Below, in pieces: positions 22,639 through 30,476 of a DNA stretch of 64,000 bases. The stretch covers positions 25,927 through 89,926 of the forward strand of contig CAZYAD010000001.1 in the NCBI GenBank assembly GCA_964646225.1, given 5' to 3'. The position numbers and the translations under genes are program-made. This DNA comes from UBA4644 sp964646225. Its GTDB lineage: Bacteria; Bacillota; Clostridia; Oscillospirales; Butyricicoccaceae. Below the pieces are notes generated by a model. It made no database searches, was not told where the DNA came from, and saw only the letters and a list, made by a program, of their open reading frames with translations. How positions within the stretch are numbered: position 1 is the first letter of the stretch; every line of letters begins with the position of its first letter.

Positions 22639-23147
22639 GCGGGTGGATCCTGCCCTGTGCGGTGTGCGGGATCCTGCTGTTCGGGCTGCGGAAGGGCGTG
22701 GATCTGTATGACGCCATGACCTGCGGCATCCGGGAGGGGGTGCGGGTGTGTCTTTCGGTCTTTCCCGCTCTGCTCACCATGCTGACGGTGGTATCCATGG
22801 TGCGGGGCTCCGGCCTCACCGGGCTGCTTTCCCGGCTGCTGACCCCTCTGGCGGCGCTGCTGGGCATCCCGCCGGAGTGCCTGCCGCTGGCGCTGCTGCG
22901 GCCCTTTTCGGGCAGCGGTGCACTGTCGCTGGGCAGCAGCCTTCTGGCAGAGGCCGGGCCGGACAGCCTCACCGGGCGGGTGGCCGCCGTCATGCTGGGC
23001 AGCAGCGAGACGACCTTTTATGTCATCGCCGTCTACTCCGCCCATCTGGGCCTGCGGGACACCGGCTATACCCTCCGGGCGGCGCTGCTGGCCGATCTGG
23101 CGGCCTTTCTCCTCAGCGGGTTCACTGTCCGCCTGCTGATGGGGTAA
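22635..23147 (+). CDS. spmB: Spore maturation protein B
   Basis: 170 aa, GTG start overlapping the spmA stop. Gate-domain motifs LRKGVDLYDAMTCGIREGVR, LLRPFSGSGALS and MLGSSETTFYVIAVY are characteristic of SpmB. It is an inner-membrane partner of SpmA. A perfect palindromic terminator follows directly. Confidence 0.93.
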   Translation: MSGWILPCAVCGILLFGLRKGVDLYDAMTCGIREGVRVCLSVFPALLTMLTVVSMVRGSGLTGLLSRLLTPLAALLGIPPECLPLALLRPFSGSGALSLGSSLLAEAGPDSLTGRVAAVMLGSSETTFYVIAVYSAHLGLRDTGYTLRAALLADLAAFLLSGFTVRLLMG

Positions 23148-23181
23148 AAGCGCCCGTGACCGGCCGGTCACGGGCGCTTTT
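23146..23181. terminator. Bidirectional terminator between spmB and tspO
   Basis: A 36-bp perfect palindrome with arms AAAAGCGCCCGTGACCGG, giving an A-tract and T-tract on either side. It serves the two convergent genes. Confidence 0.9.
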
Positions 23182-23197
23182 GGGGCAAGGCTCAGTT

Positions 23198-23656
23198 TCA
23201 CAGGGCGATCATTCCGTTGAGATAGCCCGCGAAGGTCACCCATAGCAGATAGGGTACCTGAAGGGCGGCCGCAAAACGCTGTACCCGGCGGAAGGCCGCC
23301 AGCATCCACACAACGGCTGCCCACAGGGCGCACAGCAGAACAAAGGACGCCCAGAACAGCCGGAAGCGGAAGAACAGCGGCGTCCACAGCACATTGAGGA
23401 ACAGCTGTATGCCATAGGGCCGCAGGGCCTTCGGTTGCCGCTGTCTCCACACCAGCCAGGCTGAAAGGCCCATCAGGGTGTAAAGCACCGACCACACCGC
23501 CGGGAAAATCCATCCCGGCGGCGACAACGGCGGCTGCCGCAGCTGTGGATAGGTCGACATGGCGGCGGAGCCGGTGAGCAGCCAGGACAGTCCGGCGGCG
23601 CACCAGGCGATGGCGCAGCTGGCCGCCAGAGACAGAACGCGCTTGGGTTTGGACAT
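23198..23656 (-). CDS. tspO: TspO/MBR family membrane protein
   Basis: 152 aa with five transmembrane helices. Family signatures are PPLSPPGWIFPAVWSVLYTL (about 42-61), LFLNVLWTPLFFRFR and PYLLWVTFAGYLN. Bacterial TspO binds tetrapyrroles; its physiological role varies. The Shine-Dalgarno AGGGAGG lies inside a 14-bp hairpin, which should restrict translation. Confidence 0.93.
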   Translation of the reverse strand: MSKPKRVLSLAASCAIAWCAAGLSWLLTGSAAMSTYPQLRQPPLSPPGWIFPAVWSVLYTLMGLSAWLVWRQRQPKALRPYGIQLFLNVLWTPLFFRFRLFWASFVLLCALWAAVVWMLAAFRRVQRFAAALQVPYLLWVTFAGYLNGMIAL

Positions 23657-23663
23657 GAATAAA

Positions 23664-23702
23664 CGCCTCCCTTTTCCGTTTATCCTATGGAAAAGGGAGG
23701 CG
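23664..23702 (-). promoter_or_regulatory. Hairpin sequestering the tspO ribosome-binding site
   Basis: In the transcript CGCCTCCCTTTTCC pairs with GGAAAAGGGAGGCG (14-bp perfect stem, 11-nt loop), and the 3' arm holds the tspO Shine-Dalgarno about 10 nt before the ATG. It follows the rqcH stop, so it could also act as a weak terminator. Confidence 0.65.
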
Positions 23703-23725
23703 AATTATGCAGGGAAGGGGGCGGG

Positions 23726-25414
23726 TCAGGTTTCCTCCGCAGGAAGGGCGGGCTCCACCAGTGCGGTGCGGAACTCAAAGTAGTTCACCATGCCCGGCGC
23801 GGCACCCTGGGGCTTCTTCACCCGGCGGATGAGGGTGTAATCCACTGCCACCCGGGGCTGTTTGCCTGCCGCGCTGTAATACGCCGCGATGGCCGCCGCC
23901 TGCCGCAGAGCCTCCTCAGGCGGCTCCCGGCCCTCGGTGAGCAGCACTGCATGGCTGCCGGGCACATTGCGGGCATGGAACCACAGGTCGTTCTTACCGG
24001 CACGGCGATGGGTCAGCTCGTCGTTTTCCCGGTTGCTGCGGCCGCACAGCACGGTAAAGTCCCCCGCCACCGTAAACTGACGGGGGGCAAAGGCCAGCGG
24101 TCGGGGCTTGCGGCGGCCCTTTTCCTCCGGCTTCACATAGCCGGCCTGGATCAGCTCCTCCCGGATCTCCCGCAGCTGGGCGGCGTCACCGGCAGCGGCC
24201 AGCGTGTAGAGCACATTGCTCACATACTCCAGCTCCTGCTCGCCAAGGGCGATCTGCCGGGTCAGGGCCTCCTCCGCCCGCTTGAGGCGGGTGTATTTGG
24301 CAAACAGCCGCTGGGCGTTTTCCTGGGGAGACAGCAGGGGATCCAGCTCCACCCGCACCTGGGGCAGGGAGGGGTCAAAATAATCGGTGAGGGTCACCGT
24401 CCGGTCGCCGGGACGGATGGCGTACAGGTTGGCGGTGATCAGGTCAGCGGTGCGCTTGAGGGTTTCCCGCTCCTCGGCGGTGTGCAGCTCCTGACGCTGG
24501 CCGGACAGCTTGCGCTCCAGCCGCTTTTTTACAGTGGTCATGGTGCGCTCCATGCTGCCCGAAAGATTCTTCAGATCGTTGGCGCGGGTCTGCTCCCGGT
24601 AGAAATCATCCAACAAAACGGAAAAATTGTCGTATTTTATACATTCCGTATTCGGTTCAAAGGTGATCTCCGACGCGGCGAAGTCGTTTTTGCCGCCCGA
24701 GCGGCGCAAAAGCCAGGGCTCGGGGCGGCTTTCCCGCAGAGACAGCAGGGCGCGGCACAGGCGTTCAGCCTCCCCGCCGCCCCGGCAGACGGCCTCCCGG
24801 GCCATCAGAGGGGAAAGCCCGGCCAGCCGGTCGCACAGCGCGGCAGCATCGCAGTCCGATTCCCGGCAGAGCGCCTCCAGCCCCTCCGGCGAAAGCTCCC
24901 ACAGGGAGGGCTTGTCCTGTAAAGGCGGGAGCCTGTACAGCAGTCCGGGCTGCACGGCCCGGGGGCTGCTGTCCGGGTCTACCGGATGCATACAGGCGGT
25001 GATATGCCCCTGGGGCCCCACCAGGATCAGGTTGGTGGAGCGGCCCATCATTTCGCAAATCAGGTGCTTTTCGGCCAGCACGCCCAGTTCATCCACTGCC
25101 GAAAAGCGGATGTCCAGCAGCCGCTCGTGGCGGGGCTGGGTGATGGAAAGGATTCGCCCGCCGGCCATCTGCTTGCGCAGCAGCATACACAGCATGGGGG
25201 GCGTTTCCGGATTATCGAATTTTTCTGAGGTCAGATGTACCCGGGCGCCGTTTCCGGCGCACAGCAGCAGCCGCACATTGCCCTCGTCCCGGCTGCGCAG
25301 ATGCAGAATGATCCGATCCCGCCGGGGCATGGTGACCTTGTCCACCCGGGCGTTTTCCAGCCGACGGTGCAGCTCCTCCGCCAGTCCGGCAATGACAAAG
25401 CTGTCAAGCGCCAT
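23726..25414 (-). CDS. rqcH: Ribosome quality-control protein RqcH (Rqc2/NFACT family)
   Basis: 562 aa. RqcH recruits tRNA-Ala to stalled 50S subunits and adds C-terminal alanine tails to nascent chains. The NFACT-N domain starts MALDSFVIAGLAEEL and contains FDNPETPPMLCMLLRK. A coiled-coil middle follows (about 270-420). The C-terminal NFACT-R domain has DLWFHARNVPGSHAVLL with AAAIAAYYS and VDYTLIRRVKKP. GGAGGAG precedes the ATG, which overlaps the trmK end by 11 nt. Confidence 0.95.
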   Translation of the reverse strand: MALDSFVIAGLAEELHRRLENARVDKVTMPRRDRIILHLRSRDEGNVRLLLCAGNGARVHLTSEKFDNPETPPMLCMLLRKQMAGGRILSITQPRHERLLDIRFSAVDELGVLAEKHLICEMMGRSTNLILVGPQGHITACMHPVDPDSSPRAVQPGLLYRLPPLQDKPSLWELSPEGLEALCRESDCDAAALCDRLAGLSPLMAREAVCRGGGEAERLCRALLSLRESRPEPWLLRRSGGKNDFAASEITFEPNTECIKYDNFSVLLDDFYREQTRANDLKNLSGSMERTMTTVKKRLERKLSGQRQELHTAEERETLKRTADLITANLYAIRPGDRTVTLTDYFDPSLPQVRVELDPLLSPQENAQRLFAKYTRLKRAEEALTRQIALGEQELEYVSNVLYTLAAAGDAAQLREIREELIQAGYVKPEEKGRRKPRPLAFAPRQFTVAGDFTVLCGRSNRENDELTHRRAGKNDLWFHARNVPGSHAVLLTEGREPPEEALRQAAAIAAYYSAAGKQPRVAVDYTLIRRVKKPQGAAPGMVNYFEFRTALVEPALPAEET

Positions 25415-26072
25415 AGCCCAACTCCTCCAATCGTTTGAGTATTGCATCCTCAGCGGCGGTGTCCCTTCCGGCCAGACGCTTGCCCGCCCTGGCCCGCTCC
25501 TGCTGCCGCCGCAGCCCTCGGGCAAACAATGGGAAGAGCGGGTCGGACAGCAGGGCCGAGGTGAAATAATAGCCGTTTTCCGCGCCGCAGGTGTCCTCTG
25601 CACCGCCCACGGCCTCCAGCACCACATACAGCCGCCGCCCCTCCTGCGCAAGGGCTTCCTGCCGAACGGAAAAGCCGTGGCCGTGGAGCCACTTCCGCAG
25701 CCTGTGGGCGCAGGTCATGGGCTGAAGCACCAGCCGGTGGCGGCCGTCGGCCGTCCAGGGGGCGGCCTCCAAAATGGAGGCGATCAGCTCGCCGCCCATG
25801 CCGCAGATGGAGATCGTGTCGGCGTCGTCCGGCGAAAAGCCCTCCAGCCCGGGACACAGCACCGGGCGGATGCGGTCTGACAGGCCGCAGGTGGCGATAT
25901 TGGCCCGGGCAGAGGCCAGGGGGCCGGGCCGGATGTCGGCGGCAAAGGCGCAAAGCGCGCCTTGCTCCACCAGATGGATGCACAGATAGGCGTGGTCGCA
26001 CCCCACATCGATCACCGACCGGCAGGGGGTACACAGCCGGGCTGCCAGGGCCAGTCTGGGAGAAAGCTCCAT
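25404..26072 (-). CDS. trmK: tRNA (adenine(22)-N(1))-methyltransferase TrmK
   Basis: 222 aa. A class I SAM methyltransferase with motif I SVIDVGCDHAYLCIHL, a DIRPGPLASARAN acidic loop, TISICGMGGELIASIL and the NPMT-like LVLQPMTCAHRLRKWL. It methylates A22 of several tRNAs in Firmicutes. The start MELSPRL has GGAGG 7 nt upstream. The gene overlaps rqcH by 11 nt, so the two translation-related genes are coupled. Confidence 0.93.
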   Translation of the reverse strand: MELSPRLALAARLCTPCRSVIDVGCDHAYLCIHLVEQGALCAFAADIRPGPLASARANIATCGLSDRIRPVLCPGLEGFSPDDADTISICGMGGELIASILEAAPWTADGRHRLVLQPMTCAHRLRKWLHGHGFSVRQEALAQEGRRLYVVLEAVGGAEDTCGAENGYYFTSALLSDPLFPLFARGLRRQQERARAGKRLAGRDTAAEDAILKRLEELGYGA

Positions 26073-26097
26073 TCTGTGCCTCCTTTCACACATACAA

Positions 26098-26127
26098 ATA
26101 AACCAAGGGAAAGCTCCCTTGGTTTAT
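26098..26127 (-). terminator. Terminator after the DUF1858 gene
   Basis: ATAAACCAAGGGA, 4-nt loop, TCCCTTGGTTTAT, followed by TTG. The U-tract is weak, so some read-through into trmK is possible. Confidence 0.65.
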
Positions 26128-26144
26128 GGGTTTCTTCCGCCGGC

Positions 26145-26351
26145 TCAGGCCTTTTTGGCCAGATGGGCGTTGATCTTGGCCACCAGCTCATCGGCGTTGG
26201 TGCCGTGAACCATGCAGGCCTCAGCGATGGACTCACCGCGGGAAGCGGGGCAGCCCAGACAGTGCATGCCGATCTCGAAGAAGTACTCAGCGGTCTCCAC
26301 ATCGAAATCCAGGATCTCGCCGATCAGAGTGTCTTTGGTAACAGAAGTCAT
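26145..26351 (-). CDS. DUF1858 domain protein (HcpA-like redox disulfide domain)
   Basis: 68 aa. It starts MTSVTKDTLIGEILDFDVET and contains the family motif GMHCLGCPASRGESIAEAC with the redox CxxC pair at about residues 31 and 34. DUF1858 is found alone or on hybrid-cluster and other redox proteins of anaerobes; no partner is adjacent. GGAGGG precedes the ATG and it has its own promoter and terminator. Confidence 0.88.
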   Translation of the reverse strand: MTSVTKDTLIGEILDFDVETAEYFFEIGMHCLGCPASRGESIAEACMVHGTNADELVAKINAHLAKKA

Positions 26352-26392
26352 ACAATATCCCTCCGGGTATAGAATTTCTATCAGCGTCTCCT

Positions 26393-26421
26393 ATTATACA
26401 CGGGCCGCTGTTTTTTTTCAA
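26393..26421 (-). promoter_or_regulatory. Sigma-A promoter for the DUF1858 gene
   Basis: -35 TTGAAA (26416-26421), 17-nt spacer, -10 TATAAT (26393-26398). Confidence 0.7.
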
Positions 26422-26456
26422 CTGTAAATTTGTCAAAGGAAGCGCCGGTAAACGCG

Positions 26457-26488
26457 CAAAAAGGGGACGCCGCTTCTGCGGCGCCCCC
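26457..26488 (-). terminator. Terminator after the zinc-ribbon gene
   Basis: GGGG-x-CGCCGC, loop of 4, GCGGCG-x-CCCC, then TTTTTGCG in the transcript. It ends the sigma-factor/zinc-ribbon operon. Confidence 0.8.
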
Positions 26489-26514
26489 TCTCTTATGCAC
26501 AACAGTGTGTAGGC

Positions 26515-26793
26515 TCAGGCCTGCTCGCGCATCTTGGCGAAGCACTCAGAGCAGTAGACCGGGCGATCGGTCTTGGGCTCGAAGGGCACCTTGGCCTCCT
26601 TGCCGCAGGCAGCGCAAGTGGCGGTGAAGAACTCGCGGGGACCGCGGGCAGCCTGCTTGCGGGCATCACGGCAGGCCTTGCAGCGCTGGGGCTCGTTCTG
26701 GAAGCCGCGCTCAGCGTAGAACTCCTGCTCGCCGGCGGTGAACACGAACTCGTTGCCGCATTCTTTGCACACTAAAGTCTTGTCTTCGTACAT
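26515..26793 (-). CDS. Double zinc-ribbon protein
   Basis: 92 aa. Four CxxC pairs: CKECG (near residue 9), CKACR (near 38), CAACGKE (near 60) and CSECF (near 81), arranged as two zinc ribbons around FTAGEQEFYAERGFQNEPQR. Proteins of this type are common in anaerobic Firmicutes; their function is unknown, with nucleic-acid or ribosome binding the usual guess. It starts 5 nt after the sigma-factor stop, so it is translationally linked to it. Confidence 0.75.
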   Translation of the reverse strand: MYEDKTLVCKECGNEFVFTAGEQEFYAERGFQNEPQRCKACRDARKQAARGPREFFTATCAACGKEAKVPFEPKTDRPVYCSECFAKMREQA

Positions 26794-26798
26794 GGTTG

Positions 26799-27404
26799 TT
26801 ACCTCTCTTTTCCGCGTTGCGGTGATAAATATATGCGAACAGACGAATGTCTGTTTTCGCCTTGAGACAGATAGCGGGCCAGCTTCCGCCGGATGCGGAG
26901 GACGGCGTTTTCCACCGATTTGGGACTGCGTCCCAGTTGTCGGCCAATCTCACTGACCGAATAGCCCGCCAGATAAGGTTTCAGAACTGACGCCTCAAAC
27001 GCAGAAAGAAAGCCATGCAGGGCTGCCTGGATCTCTGCTTCGGTTTCGCTTGCCAGATATTGGATCTCGGGGTCATCTCCGTCGGTGGTGGACGGATCGG
27101 GGGTCAGCTGCCGCAGCGCGTCCTCCTCACGGGAGAACCGCCGCGCGTCCCGCCGGATGGCATCATAGATCTGCCGGCGGATGCACAGGGAGGCGTAGGC
27201 CTCAAAATTGTCGCAGCGTACAGGGTCATAGCCGCGGATGGCCTTGAGCAGGCCGATCATGCCCTCCTGATACAGGTCATCCTGATCGCCGCCCTGCAGA
27301 AAAAACTGCCGCACGATCCGGGAAACCAGGCGGGAATATTCCGCTGCGCGGCGCTCCTCCTCCCGCTCCGGGAGGGCGGACTGTTCAGAAAAAGGCTGTG
27401 CCAC
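26799..27404 (-). CDS. Sigma-70 family RNA polymerase sigma factor, sigma-H-like
   Basis: 201 aa. Region 2 is clear (GGDQDDLYQEGMIGLLKAIR, then GYDPVRCDNFEAYASLCIRR). Region 4 is AGYSVSEIGRQLGRSPKSVE with NAVLRIRRKLARY. Length and sequence resemble SigH, the early-sporulation sigma factor, but assignment to the true sigma-H is not certain. GTG start with AAAGGAG closely upstream. A strong promoter with a Spo0A-box sequence precedes it. Confidence 0.85.
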   Translation of the reverse strand: MAQPFSEQSALPEREEERRAAEYSRLVSRIVRQFFLQGGDQDDLYQEGMIGLLKAIRGYDPVRCDNFEAYASLCIRRQIYDAIRRDARRFSREEDALRQLTPDPSTTDGDDPEIQYLASETEAEIQAALHGFLSAFEASVLKPYLAGYSVSEIGRQLGRSPKSVENAVLRIRRKLARYLSQGENRHSSVRIYLSPQRGKER

Positions 27405-27453
27405 GGGCGCTCCTTTCAAGGGTCAAAATGACGCATTCCCTGCCGTTGACAAG

Positions 27454-27513
27454 AGTATATCCCTTTTGCACAGGTTTTGTCAAGCGAAAAGCGGTTTTTT
27501 GTGATGTTCGACA
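27454..27513 (-). promoter_or_regulatory. Promoter and Spo0A-box sequence for the sigma-H-like gene
   Basis: -35 TTGACA (27478-27483), 18-nt spacer, -10 TATACT (27454-27459). TTTGTCGAACA with the 0A core TGTCGAA lies at 27507-27513, about 24 bp upstream of the -35. Confidence 0.6.
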
Positions 27514-27534
27514 AATTTTTCTGTAGATTTTCGT

Positions 27535-27993
27535 TCATTTTAACAACTCATCGGGGTCTACAGAGTGCTCTTCCTTCACGGTGGACAAAATCAGGATCGT
27601 CCGGGTGTTCTGCACACCGGGGATGGACTTCACCTGATTGAGCAGATGCTCCAGGCTGCTGGTGTTGTCCGTGGTCACCCGCAGCATAAAGTCAAAGTCG
27701 CCGGCAATGTAGTGACAGGCCAGAATTTCCCGGTTGTTTTTGACAAAGGCGTTGAACCGCTCGATATATTTGGGGTGCTCCAGGCTCACCGACATATAGG
27801 CGTTGACATCCTTGCCGGCCTTGGCGCTGTTGATGATGGTGGTGTGCTGCTCGATCAGGCCGGAGTTTTCCAGCTTGCGGATGCGCTCGATGACCGCCGA
27901 TACCGACATGTTGACCTTTTCACTGATGACACTGGCGTTCTCCCTGGCGTTTTTTCGCAGGCATTTGAGAATTTTTACATCGATCTCATCCAT
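27535..27993 (-). CDS. Lrp/AsnC family transcriptional regulator
   Basis: 152 aa. N-terminal HTH (ILKCLRKNARENASVISEKV, then NMSVSAVIERIRKLENSG, 6-45) and C-terminal RAM domain (about 65-145) for amino-acid sensing and oligomerisation. MDEIDVKIL was chosen as the start because GAGGTG lies 8 nt upstream; an ATG 8 codons earlier lacks a site. No amino-acid gene is adjacent, so the target may be itself: a large dyad spans its promoter. Confidence 0.9.
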   Translation of the reverse strand: MDEIDVKILKCLRKNARENASVISEKVNMSVSAVIERIRKLENSGLIEQHTTIINSAKAGKDVNAYMSVSLEHPKYIERFNAFVKNNREILACHYIAGDFDFMLRVTTDNTSSLEHLLNQVKSIPGVQNTRTILILSTVKEEHSVDPDELLK

Positions 27994-28025
27994 AATCGGC
28001 ACCTCACTTATACGCATATGCTGCT

Positions 28026-28087
28026 ATTATACCGGTTATTCGGTAAAATTTCAAGCAAATTCGTCATTTTTTGAAATATTTTTACCG
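28026..28087 (-). promoter_or_regulatory. Lrp-gene promoter with a long dyad over the -35
   Basis: -35 TTGAAA (28049-28054), 17-nt spacer, -10 TATAAT (28026-28031). CGGTAAAATTTCAA (28041-28054) and the inverted TTGAAATATTTTTACCG (28071-28087, 3-nt bulge) form a dyad covering the -35, a candidate autoregulatory operator. Confidence 0.6.
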
Positions 28088-28105
28088 CAGTCCCGCAGTC
28101 GGGCA

Positions 28106-28142
28106 GAAAAAAGCCAAAGCCGACGGGCGGTCAGCTTTGGCT
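28106..28142 (-). terminator. Terminator after jag
   Basis: 13-bp stem AGCCAAAGCTGAC with GTCGGCTTTGGCT (one G-U pair), loop of 5, then TTTTTT. One arm is identical over 13 bp to 2568-2580 in the hairpin mosaic. Confidence 0.85.
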
Positions 28143-28160
28143 TCTGAGCTCTGACGGGGA

Positions 28161-28889
28161 TTATTCTTCGGTTTTGGCCGCAGGCTTTTTGCCACGGTAG
28201 GGGCGATGCCGGCGGTTGCCGCCGGACTTCTTTGCGCTGCCCTGCCGGTTCTCACCGGCGGGTGCCATGCCCTCGGGGGCCACGATCACCTTGCGGTTGG
28301 GTTCGGTACCCACCGAATAGGTGGTGATACCCTCTACCTCCTGCAGGGTGGCGTGGATGGTGCGGCGCTCGTGGGGGTTCATGGGCTCCAGCCCCACGGG
28401 CTTGTGGTACTTCAGCGCCTTCTGGGCGGTTTTGTGGGCCAGCGCCGCAAGGCTTTCCTCCCGCTTGGCGCGGTAGTTTTCAGTGTCCACGGTGACTCTC
28501 CAGCGGTTATCCTCCAGCCGATTGGTGACGATATTCACCAGGTACTGGATGGCGTCCAGCGTGTCGCCGTGGTGGCCGATGACGGCGTTCATATTCTCGC
28601 CGGTCAGGGTCAGAGCGATGGTGTGCTCCTCGGTATTTTCGCTGGCCTGGATCCGGGCTGGAGTGCCGAAGCGCTCCAGCAGACCCTCCAGAAACTCCAC
28701 TGCACGACCGGTGGGCGTCACCTCATAGGAGACCCGCACCACGGCAGGCTCCTTGCCAAGACCCAAAAAGCCCTTTTTGGGCTGCTGTAAAACCTCAACA
28801 GAGACCTGCTCCCGGGTCATGCCCAGCTCCTGCAGGGCGTTTTCCACTGCGGACTCGATGGTCTCGCCGTTTGCTTCCAGATACTTCAT
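28161..28889 (-). CDS. jag: RNA-binding protein Jag/KhpB (SpoIIIJ-associated)
   Basis: 242 aa: Jag-N domain (1-50, KGFLGLGKEPAVV), KH domain (about 85-150, MNAVIGHHGDTLDAIQYLVN) and R3H domain (about 155-215, MNPHERRTIHATLQ). A basic tail follows (RRHRPYRGKKPAAK). KhpB-type proteins bind RNA and affect cell elongation and division. It begins 6 nt after yidC, in the conserved rpmH-rnpA-yidD-yidC-jag order. Confidence 0.95.
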   Translation of the reverse strand: MKYLEANGETIESAVENALQELGMTREQVSVEVLQQPKKGFLGLGKEPAVVRVSYEVTPTGRAVEFLEGLLERFGTPARIQASENTEEHTIALTLTGENMNAVIGHHGDTLDAIQYLVNIVTNRLEDNRWRVTVDTENYRAKREESLAALAHKTAQKALKYHKPVGLEPMNPHERRTIHATLQEVEGITTYSVGTEPNRKVIVAPEGMAPAGENRQGSAKKSGGNRRHRPYRGKKPAAKTEE

Positions 28890-28895
28890 GACTGC

Positions 28896-29789
28896 TCACT
28901 CCGTCTTTTCTGTCTTCTTGTTCTTCTGCGCTTTGGCCTCTGCCGCCTTGGCCGCCTCGGCAGCCTGCATCGCGGCCAGCTGCTTTTTGGTCCAGAAGCT
29001 CAGCAGGACCTCCTGTGCCAGGGCCAGCACGTTATTGCAGATCCAGTAGAAGCTCAGGCCCACCGGCAGCAAAAAGCCGAACCAGATGGACATCAAGGGC
29101 ATCATCAGCATCATGCTCCTGTTGGTGCTCTGGGCGTTGGCGGCGGGCATGGGATTCATCTTCTGCTGCAGCCAGGTCATCAGATAAGAGGTCGCGCCCG
29201 AAACGATGGGCAGCAGCCACAGCAGGCTGGGCTGGCTGAAGCTGGGCTTGGCCGCCATGGAGATGGGGCCCAGAGAGAAATCCACCAGCAGCAGCCGGTC
29301 GGAGATGGCGGCGACCTTGTCAAAATTGGCATAGATCAGGGTGGCCAGCTCGATCTGCGAATGGGCACCGGTGGCGGTAAAGTTCAGCAGCTCGGCGATC
29401 TGGCTGATCTGGTCGGCGGTCAGCTGCATGAAATAGGTCAGCGGCTGGATGATCACGCCGTAAAGGCCCATCAGGATGGGCAGAGTCAGCAGAGTGGAGC
29501 CGCAGCCCGCCATGGGGGAAACGCCCTCGCGGTCATAGAGGTTCTGCATTTCCTCCTGCATACGCCGCTGGTCACGGGCATAGGTCTTCTGGATCTTCTC
29601 GATCATGGGTCGGATGCGCTGCTGCTCCAGCATCGTGCGCTTCTGCTTGATGGTCATGGGCATCATCAGCAGCTTGACCAGCAGAGCAAACAGGAACAGG
29701 GTCAGGGGATAATTCCCTACCAGGTTGAAGATAAAGCGCATCACATAGCCAAAGGGCGTCGAGATGATCTTGTAGAGAAACTCGTACAT
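28896..29789 (-). CDS. yidC: Membrane protein insertase YidC/SpoIIIJ
   Basis: 297 aa. It inserts and folds inner-membrane proteins with or without SecYEG. About five transmembrane helices, with the conserved LLVKLLMMPMTIKQKRTM cytoplasmic loop and a P-I-L-MGLY-like helix (TLPILMGLYGVIIQPL). The C-terminus is Lys/Ala-rich (KAQKNKKTEKTE), typical for ribosome contact. No lipobox cysteine is visible at the N-terminus, unlike B. subtilis SpoIIIJ. AGGAG precedes the ATG. Confidence 0.95.
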   Translation of the reverse strand: MYEFLYKIISTPFGYVMRFIFNLVGNYPLTLFLFALLVKLLMMPMTIKQKRTMLEQQRIRPMIEKIQKTYARDQRRMQEEMQNLYDREGVSPMAGCGSTLLTLPILMGLYGVIIQPLTYFMQLTADQISQIAELLNFTATGAHSQIELATLIYANFDKVAAISDRLLLVDFSLGPISMAAKPSFSQPSLLWLLPIVSGATSYLMTWLQQKMNPMPAANAQSTNRSMMLMMPLMSIWFGFLLPVGLSFYWICNNVLALAQEVLLSFWTKKQLAAMQAAEAAKAAEAKAQKNKKTEKTE

Positions 29790-29806
29790 TTCCTGGTTCT
29801 CCTAAC

Positions 29807-30061
29807 TTATGTACCTTTTCTGCGAAAAGGCTTGGTAAATGGGTTTTCCTCCGGCACGGGGTCGTAGCCGCCCTTAAAAAGGGGGTTGCACCGCAAAAAC
29901 CGCCAGAGGGCCAGCGCACCACCGCAAAGGGCGCCATGGCGCTGGATGGCCTCCGCCGCATAAGCCGAACAGGTGGGCACAAAGCGGCAGGTGGGCCCTC
30001 CCTTTAAGGGAGAGAGATTTTTCTGATAAAACCGGATGCACCACAAAAGCGCCTTACGCAT
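29807..30061 (-). CDS. yidD: Membrane protein insertion efficiency factor YidD
   Basis: 84 aa. The family block CIRFYQKNLSPLKGGPTCRF and VPTCSAYAAEAIQRHG is intact. YidD is a small peripheral membrane protein helping YidC. The ATG overlaps the end of rnpA by 8 nt and uses GGAGGA inside it as ribosome site. Confidence 0.95.
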   Translation of the reverse strand: MRKALLWCIRFYQKNLSPLKGGPTCRFVPTCSAYAAEAIQRHGALCGGALALWRFLRCNPLFKGGYDPVPEENPFTKPFRRKGT

Positions 30062-30404
30062 GATCCTCCTCCAGCAGCGAGAGCTGCCCGGCCAGCTTCC
30101 GAAAATCGGACTCCAGCACCTGGAAGGGGGCGTCGCAAGCGGCCCGCCGCGCCACGATGACGATGTCAAATCCGCTTTTCAGGCGGGTCTCGTTCAGGCG
30201 GTAGACCTCTTTCAGACGGCGGCGGGCGCGGTTTCGCTCCACGGCGCAGCCCAGCTTGACAGAAACGGTGATCCCCAGATGGTTCACCGGCTGGTTCCGG
30301 CGCTTCATCACATACAGCACCATGGTGTGCCGCGCGGCAGACTTACCGCGGCGGTAAAGGGCACGGAACAGATGGTTTTGCTTGATGGCAAGGGTCTTGT
30401 TCAT
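30054..30404 (-). CDS. rnpA: Ribonuclease P protein component
   Basis: 116 aa. The basic RNR helix GCAVERNRARRRLKEVYRL is present. It binds RNase P RNA for tRNA 5' maturation. An upstream in-frame GTG at 30413 overlaps the ribosome site GGGTGAG, so the ATG (MNKTLAIK) was chosen. Confidence 0.95.
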   Translation of the reverse strand: MNKTLAIKQNHLFRALYRRGKSAARHTMVLYVMKRRNQPVNHLGITVSVKLGCAVERNRARRRLKEVYRLNETRLKSGFDIVIVARRAACDAPFQVLESDFRKLAGQLSLLEEDHA

Positions 30405-30428
30405 GCGTCTCACCCGACATTAAAAGTT

Positions 30429-30451
30429 AAGACCGCAAGCACTGCGGTCTT
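30429..30451 (-). terminator. Weak attenuator hairpin between rpmH and rnpA
   Basis: AAGACCGC, 7-nt loop, GCGGTCTT followed by AACTTTTA. It could lower rnpA expression relative to rpmH. Confidence 0.5.
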
Positions 30452-30476
30452 AATGGGTCTCAATTACAGAGGGGGA

